Below are positions 23,435 through 33,957 of a DNA stretch of 64,000 nt, one piece after another. Numbering within the stretch: the stretch's first letter is position 1; each line of letters opens with the position of its first letter. This DNA comes from Morchella semilibera (taxonomy: Eukaryota; Ascomycota; Pezizomycetes; Pezizales; Morchellaceae). A program made the translations under genes and the position numbers. Under the pieces are notes generated by a model. It had not been told where the DNA came from, searched no databases, and saw nothing but the letters and a program-made list of their open reading frames with translations. The stretch spans positions 1,664,081 through 1,728,080 of the forward strand of contig CM018606.1 in assembly GCA_009192285.1 (NCBI GenBank). Direction: 5' to 3'.

Positions 23435-26400
23435 ATGTTTTGCCCATACTGCCCCAGAACATACCGCCGCGTAGGGAATCTCACGAGGCACATTGCCTCC
23501 CTCCACGCAAACGAGGAGTCCGAGGACGAGAACGACCCGCATCAGGATCCAGAGGAAGGCGCAGGACCAGTGGAGATTGGGGCAATTGCCAATTCTGATG
23601 AGGAATGGACGGATTCTGAGGCCGACTCGGTACAGGAATCCGACTTCGATGCCTCCGACGATGAGGATGAAGTTGTTGGGGGGTTGGGCGATAACCAGCG
23701 ACCTCCCGAGTACCCACCCTGCGCGGGAGTACGGCTAGGGCAATCGGAGGGTTACCGGGACCATTTGAAGGACGACTGGGAACCTTGGGCCCCTTTCAAA
23801 GATGCCGCGGAATGGCGATTAGCCAGATTCTTCTTAGAGCACAAACTAACGTCGTCGTCAATTGACGACTACTTTAATGAGGGTCTACACAAGGCTAAGG
23901 CGGAGGAACGAACGTTCCAATCCGCCTACACCTTCCAAAAGAAGCTAGAGGAAATGGCCGGATCCCCACCAAGTTTCAAATACGGTACAGTCGGGGACGG
24001 GAATGGCAAAACGACCGAGTTCTATTACCGGGATCCCGTCGAGTGTGCCAGGTATCTACTAGCCCAACGATGCTATGCGGAGGAGATGGTGTATGTCCCA
24101 GTAAAGGTATACGACGAAAAAGGACTGCGGCTTTACTCGGAGATGCATACGGCGGATTGGTGGTGGGGGATGCAAGAAAGACTTGCACCTGGAGCTACCG
24201 TCGTTCCTATCATCTGTAGCTCTGATGTAACTCATCTGACCAACTTCTCGGGGGACAAGAAAAGCTGGCCCGTATATATGACGATAGGCAATATCCCAGG
24301 CAAGGTACGGTCGAAGGCCTCGAGCAAAGCGCATCTCCTCTTAGCCTTACTGCCAGTTCCGCCGAAGGTAATCGGAGATGCGGCGTCTAAGGAGAAAATG
24401 CGATTACGGGCGTCGGAAACATTGAGGATGGTTATGTCAGTTATCCTCGAGCCTCTAATCAACCTCAACCAGGACTCGGGGGTCATAATGGATTGCGCGG
24501 ACGGCTACCAAAGGCGGTGCTGGCCTGTGCTCGCGGCATGGTTGGCTGACCATATGGAGAACTGCAACATCTTGAGCACCAAATTCAACATGTGCCCCAA
24601 GTGCGAGGTTCCTGTTGATAGACTGGGAGAATACCGGACAGAGCCGACGGAGGCTTACCCCCGGAACCAGAATAACTATCGGCTGATGTACGATGATTAC
24701 ATCGCGCTGAAGTCGGTTGACCTGGCGACGAGGGATCAGAAGAGGCGGATAAAGGTGTTGAAACAGTGGTTCGACGCGCGTGGGATACGACCAACCTACA
24801 ATCCCTTCTGGGACCTACCCTACATTAACGCTTACGACCTTCACAGGCCGGATATGCTTCACGTCGTCTACCTGGAATTCTAAAACATTTGATGGAGTGG
24901 TTGGAGGACTTTCTGAACGAGCATAATCGTTTGGATGATTTCAATATGATCTGGACCCTCATGCCTCCATATCCCGGCTTTGTGCAACCGACGAAACCAT
25001 ATCAGGCGATTACTCAATGGCAAGGAAAGGAGATGCGAAACTTCCTGAAGATAGTCCTACCAGCTCTAGCATCAGCCCTCAGAAGGCCAAAGCCAAATCA
25101 GGTAGGGCCTTTAAGAGAGCCCTCAGATGCGTCAGATCCCTTGTCAACTGGGCGCTTGTAGCTCAGTACCGTTCCCATAACGATGCAACGATAGATATGT
25201 TGGAGGGATATCTTGAGGATTTTCACAGGACCAAGGGCGTATTCAGGAAATACCGAGCGAGCAGGAAACCGAGAAACTTGCGGCACAACGACGAAGGGAG
25301 CTCCTAGAGGAGTACGACATAGAATTAGCGAATCTCAACGGGTCATCCGTTGCTAGACAAAGACTTGTCAGTGATCAAAGGCTAAACATGCAGGCGGAAA
25401 TAGACGAAATTCTACGAACAGAATCGCACTTCAACTTTCCAAAGATTCATTTGATGAGCCACTTCACCGAACATATCCGGCAGTTTGGCAACATTCCCGA
25501 CTTTTCGACGGAATCTTGCGAGATGGCGCACAAGGACCAGATCAAAATACCATATCGTCGGAGCAATCGCGTGAATCCGACGATGCAGATATTGCGCACG
25601 TTCAATAGGGACTACACATTCGCCATGCGGGAGCTAAATCTGATACAGCTAGCTCGAGAGGGGTTTTCTACTGCAGAACTTATCGACAACCTTCGACTAG
25701 GGCCCCCAGCGTTGAGAAACAAACGACGAAAGGCCAGACAAAATTTGGAGGACCTCCGCGACGATCCAGATGTGGAGCTGGAGATGATAGCACCATTAAG
25801 CCTAAGATCGGAAGAGGCAGAGGTTGAAAGGAGGTCAGTTAGCAGCAGGGAGCAAACGACAACGGTGGGAAGGGTGGTTATACCGGGGGCAGAGGCAAGG
25901 CTCGGTTTCTATCTTGGTCGTTACTTCAGGAGGGAACTCAATGTCAGCGCTGAGTATATGCCAGGAAGAATTTGGGAGTGGCAGGTGGAGGTTTTCAGGC
26001 AACTCAACGTGCCAATACTGCTACATGGCGAAGGCGACGAAAGAGTAGTCCATGCACTTCGCACTACAGGTAGTTTAGACTACAGGGGGTCAGCGCCAAG
26101 AAAGGATTGGGTTTGGTTTCAACAGGGGCCACGAGGACTAAACGATCCACTACAGGGGCTTCGTCCAGCAACGCTCCTGAATGTGTTGAAGTTGAAAGAC
26201 CCGAGACGGAGGAGAGCTAGATTACTCGCGGTGATCCGACCTCTAAAACCGGACTTTCAGGGAGCCACAGATGAGAATCACGGCTTGGTGAGGGTATCAC
26301 CGAGAGCGGCATCATCCGACGATGTTTGGGTAGTTGGTATCAAGTGTATCGTTGGGGCCGCACATCTAGTGCCGGAAACACCGTCGGAGGGGACAAGGAG

Positions 26401-26452
26401 GTGGCTGGTCAATAGCACAATCGACCTGCGTACGTTCAACTTGATATACTAA
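23435..26452 (+). pseudogene. Plavaka-type transposase with N-terminal C2H2 finger, frameshifted
   Basis: The N-terminus is a C2H2 zinc finger (FCPYCPRTY ... LTRHIASLH), then an acidic linker (residues 25-85). The transposase body includes EMHTADWWWGMQE, SSDVTHLTNFSGDKKSWP, YMTIGNIPGKVR, MDCADGYQRRCWPVLAAW, NMCPKCEVP (a second Cys pair) and DMLHVVYL. After 24883 the homologous sequence continues in other frames: HLMEWLEDFL, then ALRCVRSLVNWALVAQYRSH, then HFNFPKIHLMSHFTEHIR and an extended C-terminus to 26452. I see about three frame changes (near 24873, 25085 and 25250-25390) and no plausible introns there. In the family this enzyme cuts and pastes the element in the nucleus. This copy should not make a full-length product. 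Confidence 0.8.
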
Positions 26453-27839
26453 TGTCGTATTTGGTAAGCTCCGTCCTCAATAGGTGATCTAGGATCGTCG
26501 GGTATTAATAGGTGAATAGGTGATGCAGGGGGTTAATCTTTCGTTGAATCAACTTGGTCTTTTAGGAGTGTGAAGGCGACGAGAATCTTAGGGTATTGAT
26601 TATTCGAATGCAACACTATTAATGTATTTTTAAAGTACAAACGACGAATGAATATACTACTCCTCTTTCGATAGTGCTAGAAACGATATGGCAGTGCGAG
26701 AAACGTCTATTTGATGCGCCGGCAATGTTTTTGTTCTGTTTCATTTCGCAGCGGCGCCAGTCATTATCCGCGTTTCCCCCAGATATGTACGTCTTTATCC
26801 ACGTGGGTAGTGATAGTAGTGTAATAAGACGTGGAATCTAGATGCTAGATGAAAGACGAGAATCAGAAGTCGTGAACCTAACGACGAAGGTCGGAAGAAG
26901 GAGCGAAGGGGCGAAGGGTCTTTAACGCCGGAACGGAAAGCTCTAAGCGGAAAGCAGGGCTAGGGTTTGAAAAGAGGGGTTGTAACCCCCATGTTTTCGC
27001 CTTCATCATCTCTACACGTCTTTATCACTACGGCTCCACCCCTACGGCTTCATCTACCCCCCACCCTCCGCCTTAATCTCCATCTTGAGTATCTTCCTAC
27101 GTCCTGCAATTCACATCTGTACTAACGTTTATATAGACTTCAATCCCCTAGAACTACGCTTAAAGAAAACGACGCTTAAAGGTGGGATAACCCCCACTTA
27201 GTCTTTTTTGGATTGATACACGTCCCGACGAGGAAGGGAAGGCAAACAGCAGTCCCTCAAATGACATCTAACGTGGGTACTATTAAACGCCGCTGTACGG
27301 GCAGCCGCGGGTACTAATACAGAGCACTGACATGTACACTGCTGGATGCTTTCCCGACCTTCTGAGGATGCGTGTATGCGTCTGTCGATTTGTGAAAGGT
27401 TTACCTTGAGGTCGGGGCCATGGGAGCACCCGTCTGAAAAGCTCAATGTCCCACGCCTAAGCAGCGAAAAGCACTGAGCCAGGATGCAGGATTAATCTAC
27501 TGGTCGGAAGACCAATGCCTGCCTATCATTCTCGTCTTTCGCGAGCTTGCTCGATAGCCAGACTCAGTCTTTGAGCGGTGCAACTCGACCTCCCCTGATC
27601 AATCCGCATCAAATGGTCCTCGCATGAGGGTCCAGAGAACGACACAAATCTGAATTAGGGAGTTCAATTTAGTCTAACGTCTTTTTTTTTTTTTAGATAT
27701 ATATCCCTACGGAAATCCATCACCGAGTCGAGCACGGCAGCGAGGAATCGAGCACGTAGCTAGGTAGGCTTCTACTAGTCGTCGTGGTATCCTATTGGGG
27801 GAGGTATCATCTTTGGGAAATCATTTTTACTATGGGTTC
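26453..27839. other. 1.4 kb without a recognised gene
   Basis: Right flank of Plavaka copy 1. Contains purine-rich stretches (26880-26960), a GGGGTTGTAACCCC inverted repeat near 26975, a T-run near 27683 and no convincing coding frame. The true transposon end may lie here. Confidence 0.5.
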
Positions 27840-27841
27840 TA

Positions 27842-27937
27842 AGAGCGTCGAAAAACCGATATGCCTTTGTTTCGAAAATTCGTTTCGTCGCGATCCCGAG
27901 GTTTCGAAACAAAGGCATATCGGTTTTTCGACGCTCT
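27842..27937. mobile_element. 96-bp foldback element flanked by TA
   Basis: Two perfectly complementary arms, each 38 nt when the flanking TA is included (27840-27877 and 27902-27939), around a 24-nt loop. The ends are AGAGCGTCG / CGACGCTCT and the TA on each side would fit the target duplication of a Tc1/mariner-type MITE. No mismatch is visible between the arms. No coding capacity. No second copy was seen in the window. Confidence 0.65.
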
Positions 27938-28228
27938 TAAATATAGATATAGAATACGGCGTTTCATAGAGATTTAATCCTTGAAAATATGGCAATATAG
28001 AATCAGAAGGGTTTTCAGTGTAACGACGCACCAGGAGCTTTAATCCAATAAACTTTATTCTCCAGAAGACTCATATGAGCATTATCGCGTGGTGAAAACA
28101 TGTAGGACCGTGAGGCCAAATGACGGAGTCAATCAAGAGGATCTCGACGAGATCAAACTACTATTCTGATATATCAAGGTGAAATAAAAAGACTGACTCT
28201 AACGACTAATCTAACGACGGAGCCAAGA

Positions 28229-28381
28229 GACGAGGAAAGACGACGAGTCAAAGGACGGGGTCGGGAGACGGGGTCGAAAGACGAGAAAGGACGACGAATC
28301 AAAGGACGGGGTCGAGAGACGGGGTCGAAAGACGATGAAAGACGACGAGTCAGAAGACGGGGTCGGACGACGAAGTAGAAC
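28229..28381. repeat. 51-bp minisatellite, three units
   Basis: Units at 28229-28279, 28280-28330 and 28331-28381 share GACGA, GACGACGA and GGACGGGGTCG words; the third is more diverged. On the minus strand the 17-codon unit reads RPRL.TPSFDSSSFLVF, so the repeat keeps frame within an open stretch (28211-28537), but I see no real gene there. It adjoins the truncated end of Plavaka copy 2. Confidence 0.8.
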
Positions 28382-28442
28382 GACGAACTGAGGTTGCAAG
28401 ACGAGTCGGGAACTAAAGTGTGTCATGAAACGCGGATTTGGT

Positions 28443-29745
28443 TCAAAAGATGTGATTTTTGGAGAAAAGACGAGATTTGCACCTTGGGAGAGCCTGTTGC
28501 GTCTTGACGAAACATATTTTTTCCTGATGAACTTCACACCTAGGGCAGGCCTGATCGTTGAGGTTTAGCAGCGAGGCATGTTCTCGTTGAACCGCAATCC
28601 ATGCACATAGTATCGGATAACATAGGCGCACATAGCCATCAGCGCATGTTATAAGCTCACCCCTTTCCGCAAGGCCCTGAAGGCCTTCGAGAACCTCAGA
28701 GAGGACCTGGTGAAGGACCATCTGGCTCTCCCAATGGCGTCCGTTCGTACGCACTCCAATCTTTGATGGCACTGGCAGTAGAGCTAGGAGTATGATCGTG
28801 TAATTAGAGATTTTATTTCATGTGTCCGAGGTGATATTGACAATTGTTAGCTATACTGGCTAAGCCTTCTTGTCACCACTGAAATTAGTGAGGTGTATTC
28901 CGTCTGATACACATATTACTGGCACCACCGTTCATCCTTCTGGAAGGTTATTCTATAACATTTGTGAGAGGTTAGCAGAGGCTCCCTGAGCCTTCTAAGT
29001 AAGTGTTGCAAACCTGTATCTCCCACTACCAGTCTGCCGTGTGCATCTCCCCATACATCCGCTCCCCCATTTTATTGTATTCTATAGTAGGTGAATACAC
29101 CAAAGACTCTCTAAATGCATGTTGTCCCAGAAGAAAACGCACTATATTCATAGGGTCCCTGTAAGAGTAAAGAATTTCTGCCCGCCCATTTCGATCTCTA
29201 AGTGTATCCAGCTCTTTTTTCCTAACCTCCCCCATAGACGACATCTCATCGAGGAGGCGTGTAAAGCCTCTACCAGTGCTGTAGAAGCCTTGTAGAGGGC
29301 ACACGGTGCGGAAGAAATTGTTCATCTGACCCCCAGACACATTCGACTACTACAGTGTAGGAAGCAGCGCGACAACCGAAATTCCTTTGCTGATTCGAAA
29401 GGCTGCCATAGGTTGATCAAAAGGCTTTCCGAGCCTTCATCATATCCCGTTGCGGTGAAAAGAGGCTTCCCTGCACCCTCGTATATGGTAGTTGCTAGAT
29501 TGAACCGCGTGGATCCCAAAGTATGTTCATCATTTGATTCAGTATCGGACTCGCTTTCATCTGGTATGTTCAAATGTCCACCCTCATGGGAACCGCCTGA
29601 GCCTTCAGGAAGGCTCTGCGAGCCCTCAACGGAAGTCCCTGAAAACTGCCTCTCGTACCATTCGTGGGTCCACTATGGGTGGACTTTTGAGAGATGTCGA
29701 TTGAAACTACCAGCATTGACGTAACTCCGAATGCAAAATACATCG
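28443..29745 (-). pseudogene. Plavaka-type transposase remnant of copy 2
   Basis: In gene order: a decayed zinc finger (YVNAGSFNRHLSKVH), an acidic linker (DESESDTESNDEH), the pre-catalytic region (FRLSRCFL; YSYRDPMNIVRFLLGQHAF), EMHTADW, VVPVICVSDGIHLTNFSGD, and the block ITCADGYVRLCYPILCAW ... ACPRCEVH. Each has a counterpart in copy 1. Stops and frame changes occur between blocks, and nothing homologous remains beyond the second Cys pair. Confidence 0.7.
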
Positions 29746-30741
29746 TAATCTCATTGCTGATAGTCAATTTTAGTGGAGGCTTCGGAGACTCTGGAGGATT
29801 TGGAGACTTTGGAGCCCATGAGGATTTCCTAATCTTCCTAGACTTAAAAGGTTTTGGGGAGGTTGGCACTCTAAATGGGCCCGTGCACCGATAGATCATA
29901 TCTTATCGCACTAACATTCTGATCACAATATTTGAGTGACATCATATGATTCAATATGACGTTCAATTGTTACTCCAATATATGACGTAGTGAAGTTTGA
30001 TCGAAGATATCTCGCGTTCCCCTATTCTCCTACTTCTATACCTATCCATCCCTAGGATCGATACACTGGCTCAAGCTTACTACAATATCTCCAAGTCCCT
30101 GGAAGCCTTCAAGAGTTTATAATACACGATATAAGATGGTATCCTATCCTCTCTATTGCTCTATATTCAAGCAATTGACATATAAACAGGAAGCTTTTTT
30201 TTCCTCTTGGTATAAGTTGGCATCCAAACCGCACACCTCATCAAACGCCCCCGACGACACCCTGGCAAGCCCTAAACAAGGCCAAAAACAAAGCTGCATA
30301 TCCTCCCATAGTGATAAAAACGCATCCAAAAAACAGGAGGTCGGACCATTAATCTCCAGGCAGTACATTGATAGTGAAAGCTCGGACTTCAGCCTTAGTT
30401 CAGCCTCTAGTAGTAGTGTTGCATCCTACATAGAGATTGAGTCAGAGAAAGAGATACCCCGGAGCACCCAGAAGGGAAAGTCGAGAATGTCTGAGGAGCC
30501 TCTGAAAAGCCTCATTCTACACCCTCCAGGATATGGGCCTTCAGGATCCAGGGCTCCTAAGGGCTTCTCAATGGCCCCTGGCGCCTATAACAGAGCCATA
30601 CCAACGGTTATGAGAATAGTTCTCACTGGGCCTGTTATAGGCTCAGAGTTATTGATAGAATCCAGCAGTTACAGTGATAGGAAAAGTACCTGCAGTGAGG
30701 ACCGCAACCTGCTACAAGTGTACCTACCTTCTGACCGCTAG

Positions 30742-31021
30742 GGTGGAAATCTATTCATGAAAGGGTAGGCTGACGAGTCTAGGCCTTGTCAGTGAATAGA
30801 GGACTGGCTAGAGAGAGGTCTCTAAGTGCCGGGCATTTCCAGCATCCCTCTGTACATGAATAGCCCTCCTGCAAGCGGTAGTGGCTATGCCCGGGAATAA
30901 TCTACAATAAGTTACAGCTCCGTAGCCATCTTGGGTAGATCATCTGAGCGGAGACTCATTTAATACAGGCTCGGGGCTGTGTGACAGCCAGACTGCAGAT
31001 GATCCTTGACCCTGGTTAAGG
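30742..31021. other. non-coding stretch with inverted repeats inside the companion gene
   Basis: Contains CTATTCA ... TGAATAG near 30751-30801 and GATCATCTG ... CAGATGATC between about 30938 and 31003. It could be an intron, a decayed small insertion or structured RNA; I cannot decide. Confidence 0.3.
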
Positions 31022-31519
31022 GTGCTTACTCTAGGACCGGAAACACCCCTAGCGTTTAAGGAGAAGCGGGGTAGCGGAGGAATTGTTTCCGCCCCGAAAG
31101 AGAGTTTTCACCAGAACTTAGTGAGAGCGGTGGAATACAGGAAAAAGAGAGATTTGGAGTATAAGTACTCATCTCCGTTTTCGCCCACTTGTTCTCGTTT
31201 TTCTCATCATCAGTTGTAACAAGCGGAAGAAGACCCTTAAGATTATTCTAAGTCTACCAGAAGAATCTTTACTCTCTAAACCTAACTTCTATCTTCTACT
31301 GGCCCTCTTGTCTCCTACACTCTTGTTAGTAGAGGCAGAGCCCCGTTACAGCGCCCCCCCAATAACACCTACCCCTCAGACTCGATGTTCCCTACCCAAG
31401 TCAGACCCACAAATCAGGAAGCGGGTCCAAAGGACTAAGGAAGACCCTGAAGTGGCACCACGATACAAATTACCCGTCAAGTACATTTGCCAGACCACAT
31501 ACAACTGCCGGAGAATCTT

Positions 31520-31656
31520 CATCAGCAAGACTTCATTTGTCTCCTGATGTCTCCTGAGCCTCAGGAGACTCAAAAAATCTCCAGGAGTCTCAGGAGACTC
31601 TCAGGAGACCCGAGAGACTGTTGGAAGACTGCAGTGATAAGTTTAGTTTGCTGATG
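31520..31656 (+). mobile_element. 137-bp palindromic MITE, in Plavaka companion gene
   Basis: Ends CATCAGCAA / TTGCTGATG, flanked by TT (31518-31519, 31657-31658). A few substitutions relative to the other copies. Confidence 0.9.
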
Positions 31657-32785
31657 TTTACTTAGATAAAGATGATATCTATAAAGCTCTATGCAAAGAG
31701 CTCGCCGATGAAATGACAAAGACAGCGTGTGTGAATAAATCCAGCTGGGGCGATTCTTCATTCAATCATTTGTGCGAATATGCCATGGATCACAAGGCCC
31801 TAATGAATTTGAAGCTCAAGTGGTTAGAAAAGACTTCAGAGGACTCTATAAAGATCCAAGCAGCCCTAGCCCATCTCATTGTAGATCTATCACAGAAGAG
31901 AAAAAGGATAGACAAACGATATGACGAAGCTTTGGAAAGTGTGGTGGATAACGAGAGATATTACAAAATGGTATTCAAGTCCTGGGAGAATTTAGGAATA
32001 CCTCCCAGGCCCGCAATAACCGTACATATTATTGACCCAGACAAGGCTACTGCCATCCCAAGCGATACGCACCGTCCATACGACTGGTATGGGATTGCGT
32101 CGCTTATGTCATTTACCGGCATTCTCGAAGTGATGTCTATGTATAATTTAGCCAACGAGTCCCACTGGCCGCTCCAAGGGGCTCTAAGAGGGCTGTTCAA
32201 GCCTTCTACAGGGCGATGTCCAATTCGGTACCCCGGGGGCAGGCAGCTTATCCCCCAGATCTGGAATATGTGCCAATCGGAGATGATCAAGAGCTGGAAG
32301 GTTGGCTCAGGGCCACAGAGGCAAAACCCTTAAGGCTGTGTGCGGTGCTTCATAGGCCTTCGGCAATTGTAACTGGGCCTACCCAAAGGCCCCAAATGCC
32401 TTCACTAGAAGGATGAGATTGCCTGACTGAGGACGATATTAATGATATAGAGCTTTTGGATTAGGAACTTGAAGGTCTGAACATACCCTATCCATGAACT
32501 TATCGGGGTGGGCATTATAGAATGCTCTTCCTGAATGGCATTTATATGAATCTTATTATTCTGACTGAGAGAAACCACCTGTAAGTGCAGAGGATAAAAC
32601 CAGCGATGACGGTGATAGGCTCCCAAACCTCTGTAGGCAGTTTAGAAGGCTTGAGGAACCTTCATTTGGGAATTGGAGCTTTTTGTTTTTGCACATGCAG
32701 TTCTTAATTTTAGCCCGGTTACCTCTTTGGTTCTTAGCAATAATTATATGATTTATCTTTTGTCTTGGCAAGCCATCCAGGCTCC

Positions 32786-32987
32786 GGAGACTACCGACGA
32801 TTAAGCGAAACCCCCTCAGCTCTCCCGTGATCCCTGCCAATCTCCTGTGCTCTCCTGAGGGCTCGTCAAGCCCTCCTGATATCTCTGGAGACTAGTGATG
32901 ATTAAGCGAAACCTCCCAAGCTCTCCCGTGATCGCTACCAATCTCCTGTACTCTCCTGAGGGCTCGCCAAGCCCTCCTGATATCTCC
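32786..32987. repeat. 101-bp tandem duplication, two units
   Basis: Units 32786-32886 and 32887-32987 begin GGAGACTA / GGAGACTA and share GATTAAGCGAAACC and CTCTCCTGAGGGCTCG, with about ten differences. The GGAGACT and CTCCTGAG words resemble those of the 137-bp MITE. Confidence 0.8.
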
Positions 32988-33957
32988 GGAGACTTGTTGT
33001 TTAACTAAACACCTCAGGTGTTTACTAAATAATATATATGGGCGTTTAGTTAAACACTTAGAGTGTTTAACTTGGGGTGTTTAAACTAAATACTCGAAAT
33101 ATGTACTACCGGGCTTCTCGTCGCCTTTATTCGTTTTCCTTTGCACCCACCTAACCACCACCCCGGACTCCTCCTCTAGCGGGCTGGCTAGCATGTAACA
33201 ACAGTCAAAACTTACATGTAATGAATGTACTGACCATGTAGGTTAACCAACAAGCCACGAAAAACTAACATAACTCAATGTCTCATTCCCCCAAACATCA
33301 TGAACCTATTTTTGAGATTCTCAGAAGACACTGTACCCTAAGAATATTATCACGGGCTATCCTCATCCTGTTCATCCCCAAGACCTTCAAATATATACAT
33401 AGCATACAAAGTTCTATCTTGACCACTAATATGAGCCAATGAGGTTACCAATGGGGAGTGTAAAGAATCTTTGAGCAAGCGAATAATATACCAATATTCG
33501 GCGCCCCAGAAGCTAATCCTCTATAAGAGAAATTATGAAAATACTAAACCAGAGTGTAAGAACGAGAATACAAGCAATAAAAAAGCAAAAATGTACACCG
33601 AATCATAGGTATGGAGTTGAAAAAATAAAACAATCATAAGAGATCATAATAGACAAGGAAAAGGCTAACCCAACCCAAAGGCATAAAACCTATGAAGTGT
33701 ATAAAATGCCTAAGCCAAAAAAAGTACCTCAAAATAGAAGGAAGTAAAAGATACCGGGTAAAGCTCCAATATAGTGTGAAAGGCAGCGAGAATAATAAAG
33801 GGCCCAGGTATTACTACAGCCTTTTTGTCGAGATACCATGCAGACCACGCAGAAAATCAACAGCTCCACAGTTCCACTCCACTCTTCTTTACCAAACGAT
33901 GATTATATATCCCGATCTACCACATACGAGAATCCAGAAGACAAATCAGGAATGGGA
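32988..33957. other. AT-rich region downstream of the Ras-GEF gene
   Basis: Contains short inverted repeats of the type TAAACACCTCAGGTGTTTA (about 33006-33024) and GTTTAGTTAAACAC, possibly terminators or a small decayed MITE. The plus-strand frame at 33692-34198 overlaps the last Ras-GEF exon antisense and is not a gene. Probably the 3' UTR and intergenic sequence. Confidence 0.5.

Larger units (their letters stand above)
20712..26452. mobile_element. Plavaka-like DNA transposon, copy 1 (two divergent genes)
   Basis: The transposase gene (23435-26452, plus) and a second gene (20712-22868, minus) point away from a shared 566-bp upstream region. The transposase matches the fungal Plavaka group (CACTA-related DDE transposons) by its block YMTIGNIPGKVR and the preceding CSSDVTHLTNFSGDKKSWP. 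I could not identify terminal inverted repeats or a target duplication, so the limits given are those of the genes. Both genes carry frameshifts, so the copy is probably inactive. Confidence 0.75.
28443..32416. mobile_element. Plavaka-like DNA transposon, copy 2 (old, broken)
   Basis: Same architecture as copy 1 in mirror orientation: transposase on the minus strand (28443-29745), companion gene on the plus strand (30136-32416), shared upstream region between. It is far diverged from copy 1 and AT-richer. The transposase lacks its C-terminal half, the genes carry stops and frame changes, and a 137-bp MITE sits in the companion gene. Terminal repeats were not found; the 101-bp tandem repeat at 32786-32987 may be subterminal. 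Confidence 0.65.
30136..32416 (+). pseudogene. companion gene (ORF2) of Plavaka copy 2, broken
   Basis: Opens near a TATAAG box (about 30129-30134) with a Ser-rich frame of 201 codons (30136-30741). After a non-coding stretch, coding-like sequence resumes (31308-31519), is interrupted by a MITE (31520-31656), and continues to 32333 in a frame containing LMNLKLKWLEKTSEDSIKIQ. The end carries YVPIGDDQELEGWLRATEAK, matching YMFLKTDKDVEVWLRACAAL of copy 1 in a neighbouring frame. Function unknown. The match between two strongly diverged copies argues that this gene is a genuine part of the element. Confidence 0.55.

Noticed and set aside
25140-25175. tRNA-like GTAGCTCAG
   Set aside because: Lies in transposase coding sequence and has no cloverleaf partner arms.
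20000-27700. Terminal inverted repeats of Plavaka copy 1
   Set aside because: I compared candidate ends on both sides by eye and found no convincing inverted match, so none is reported.
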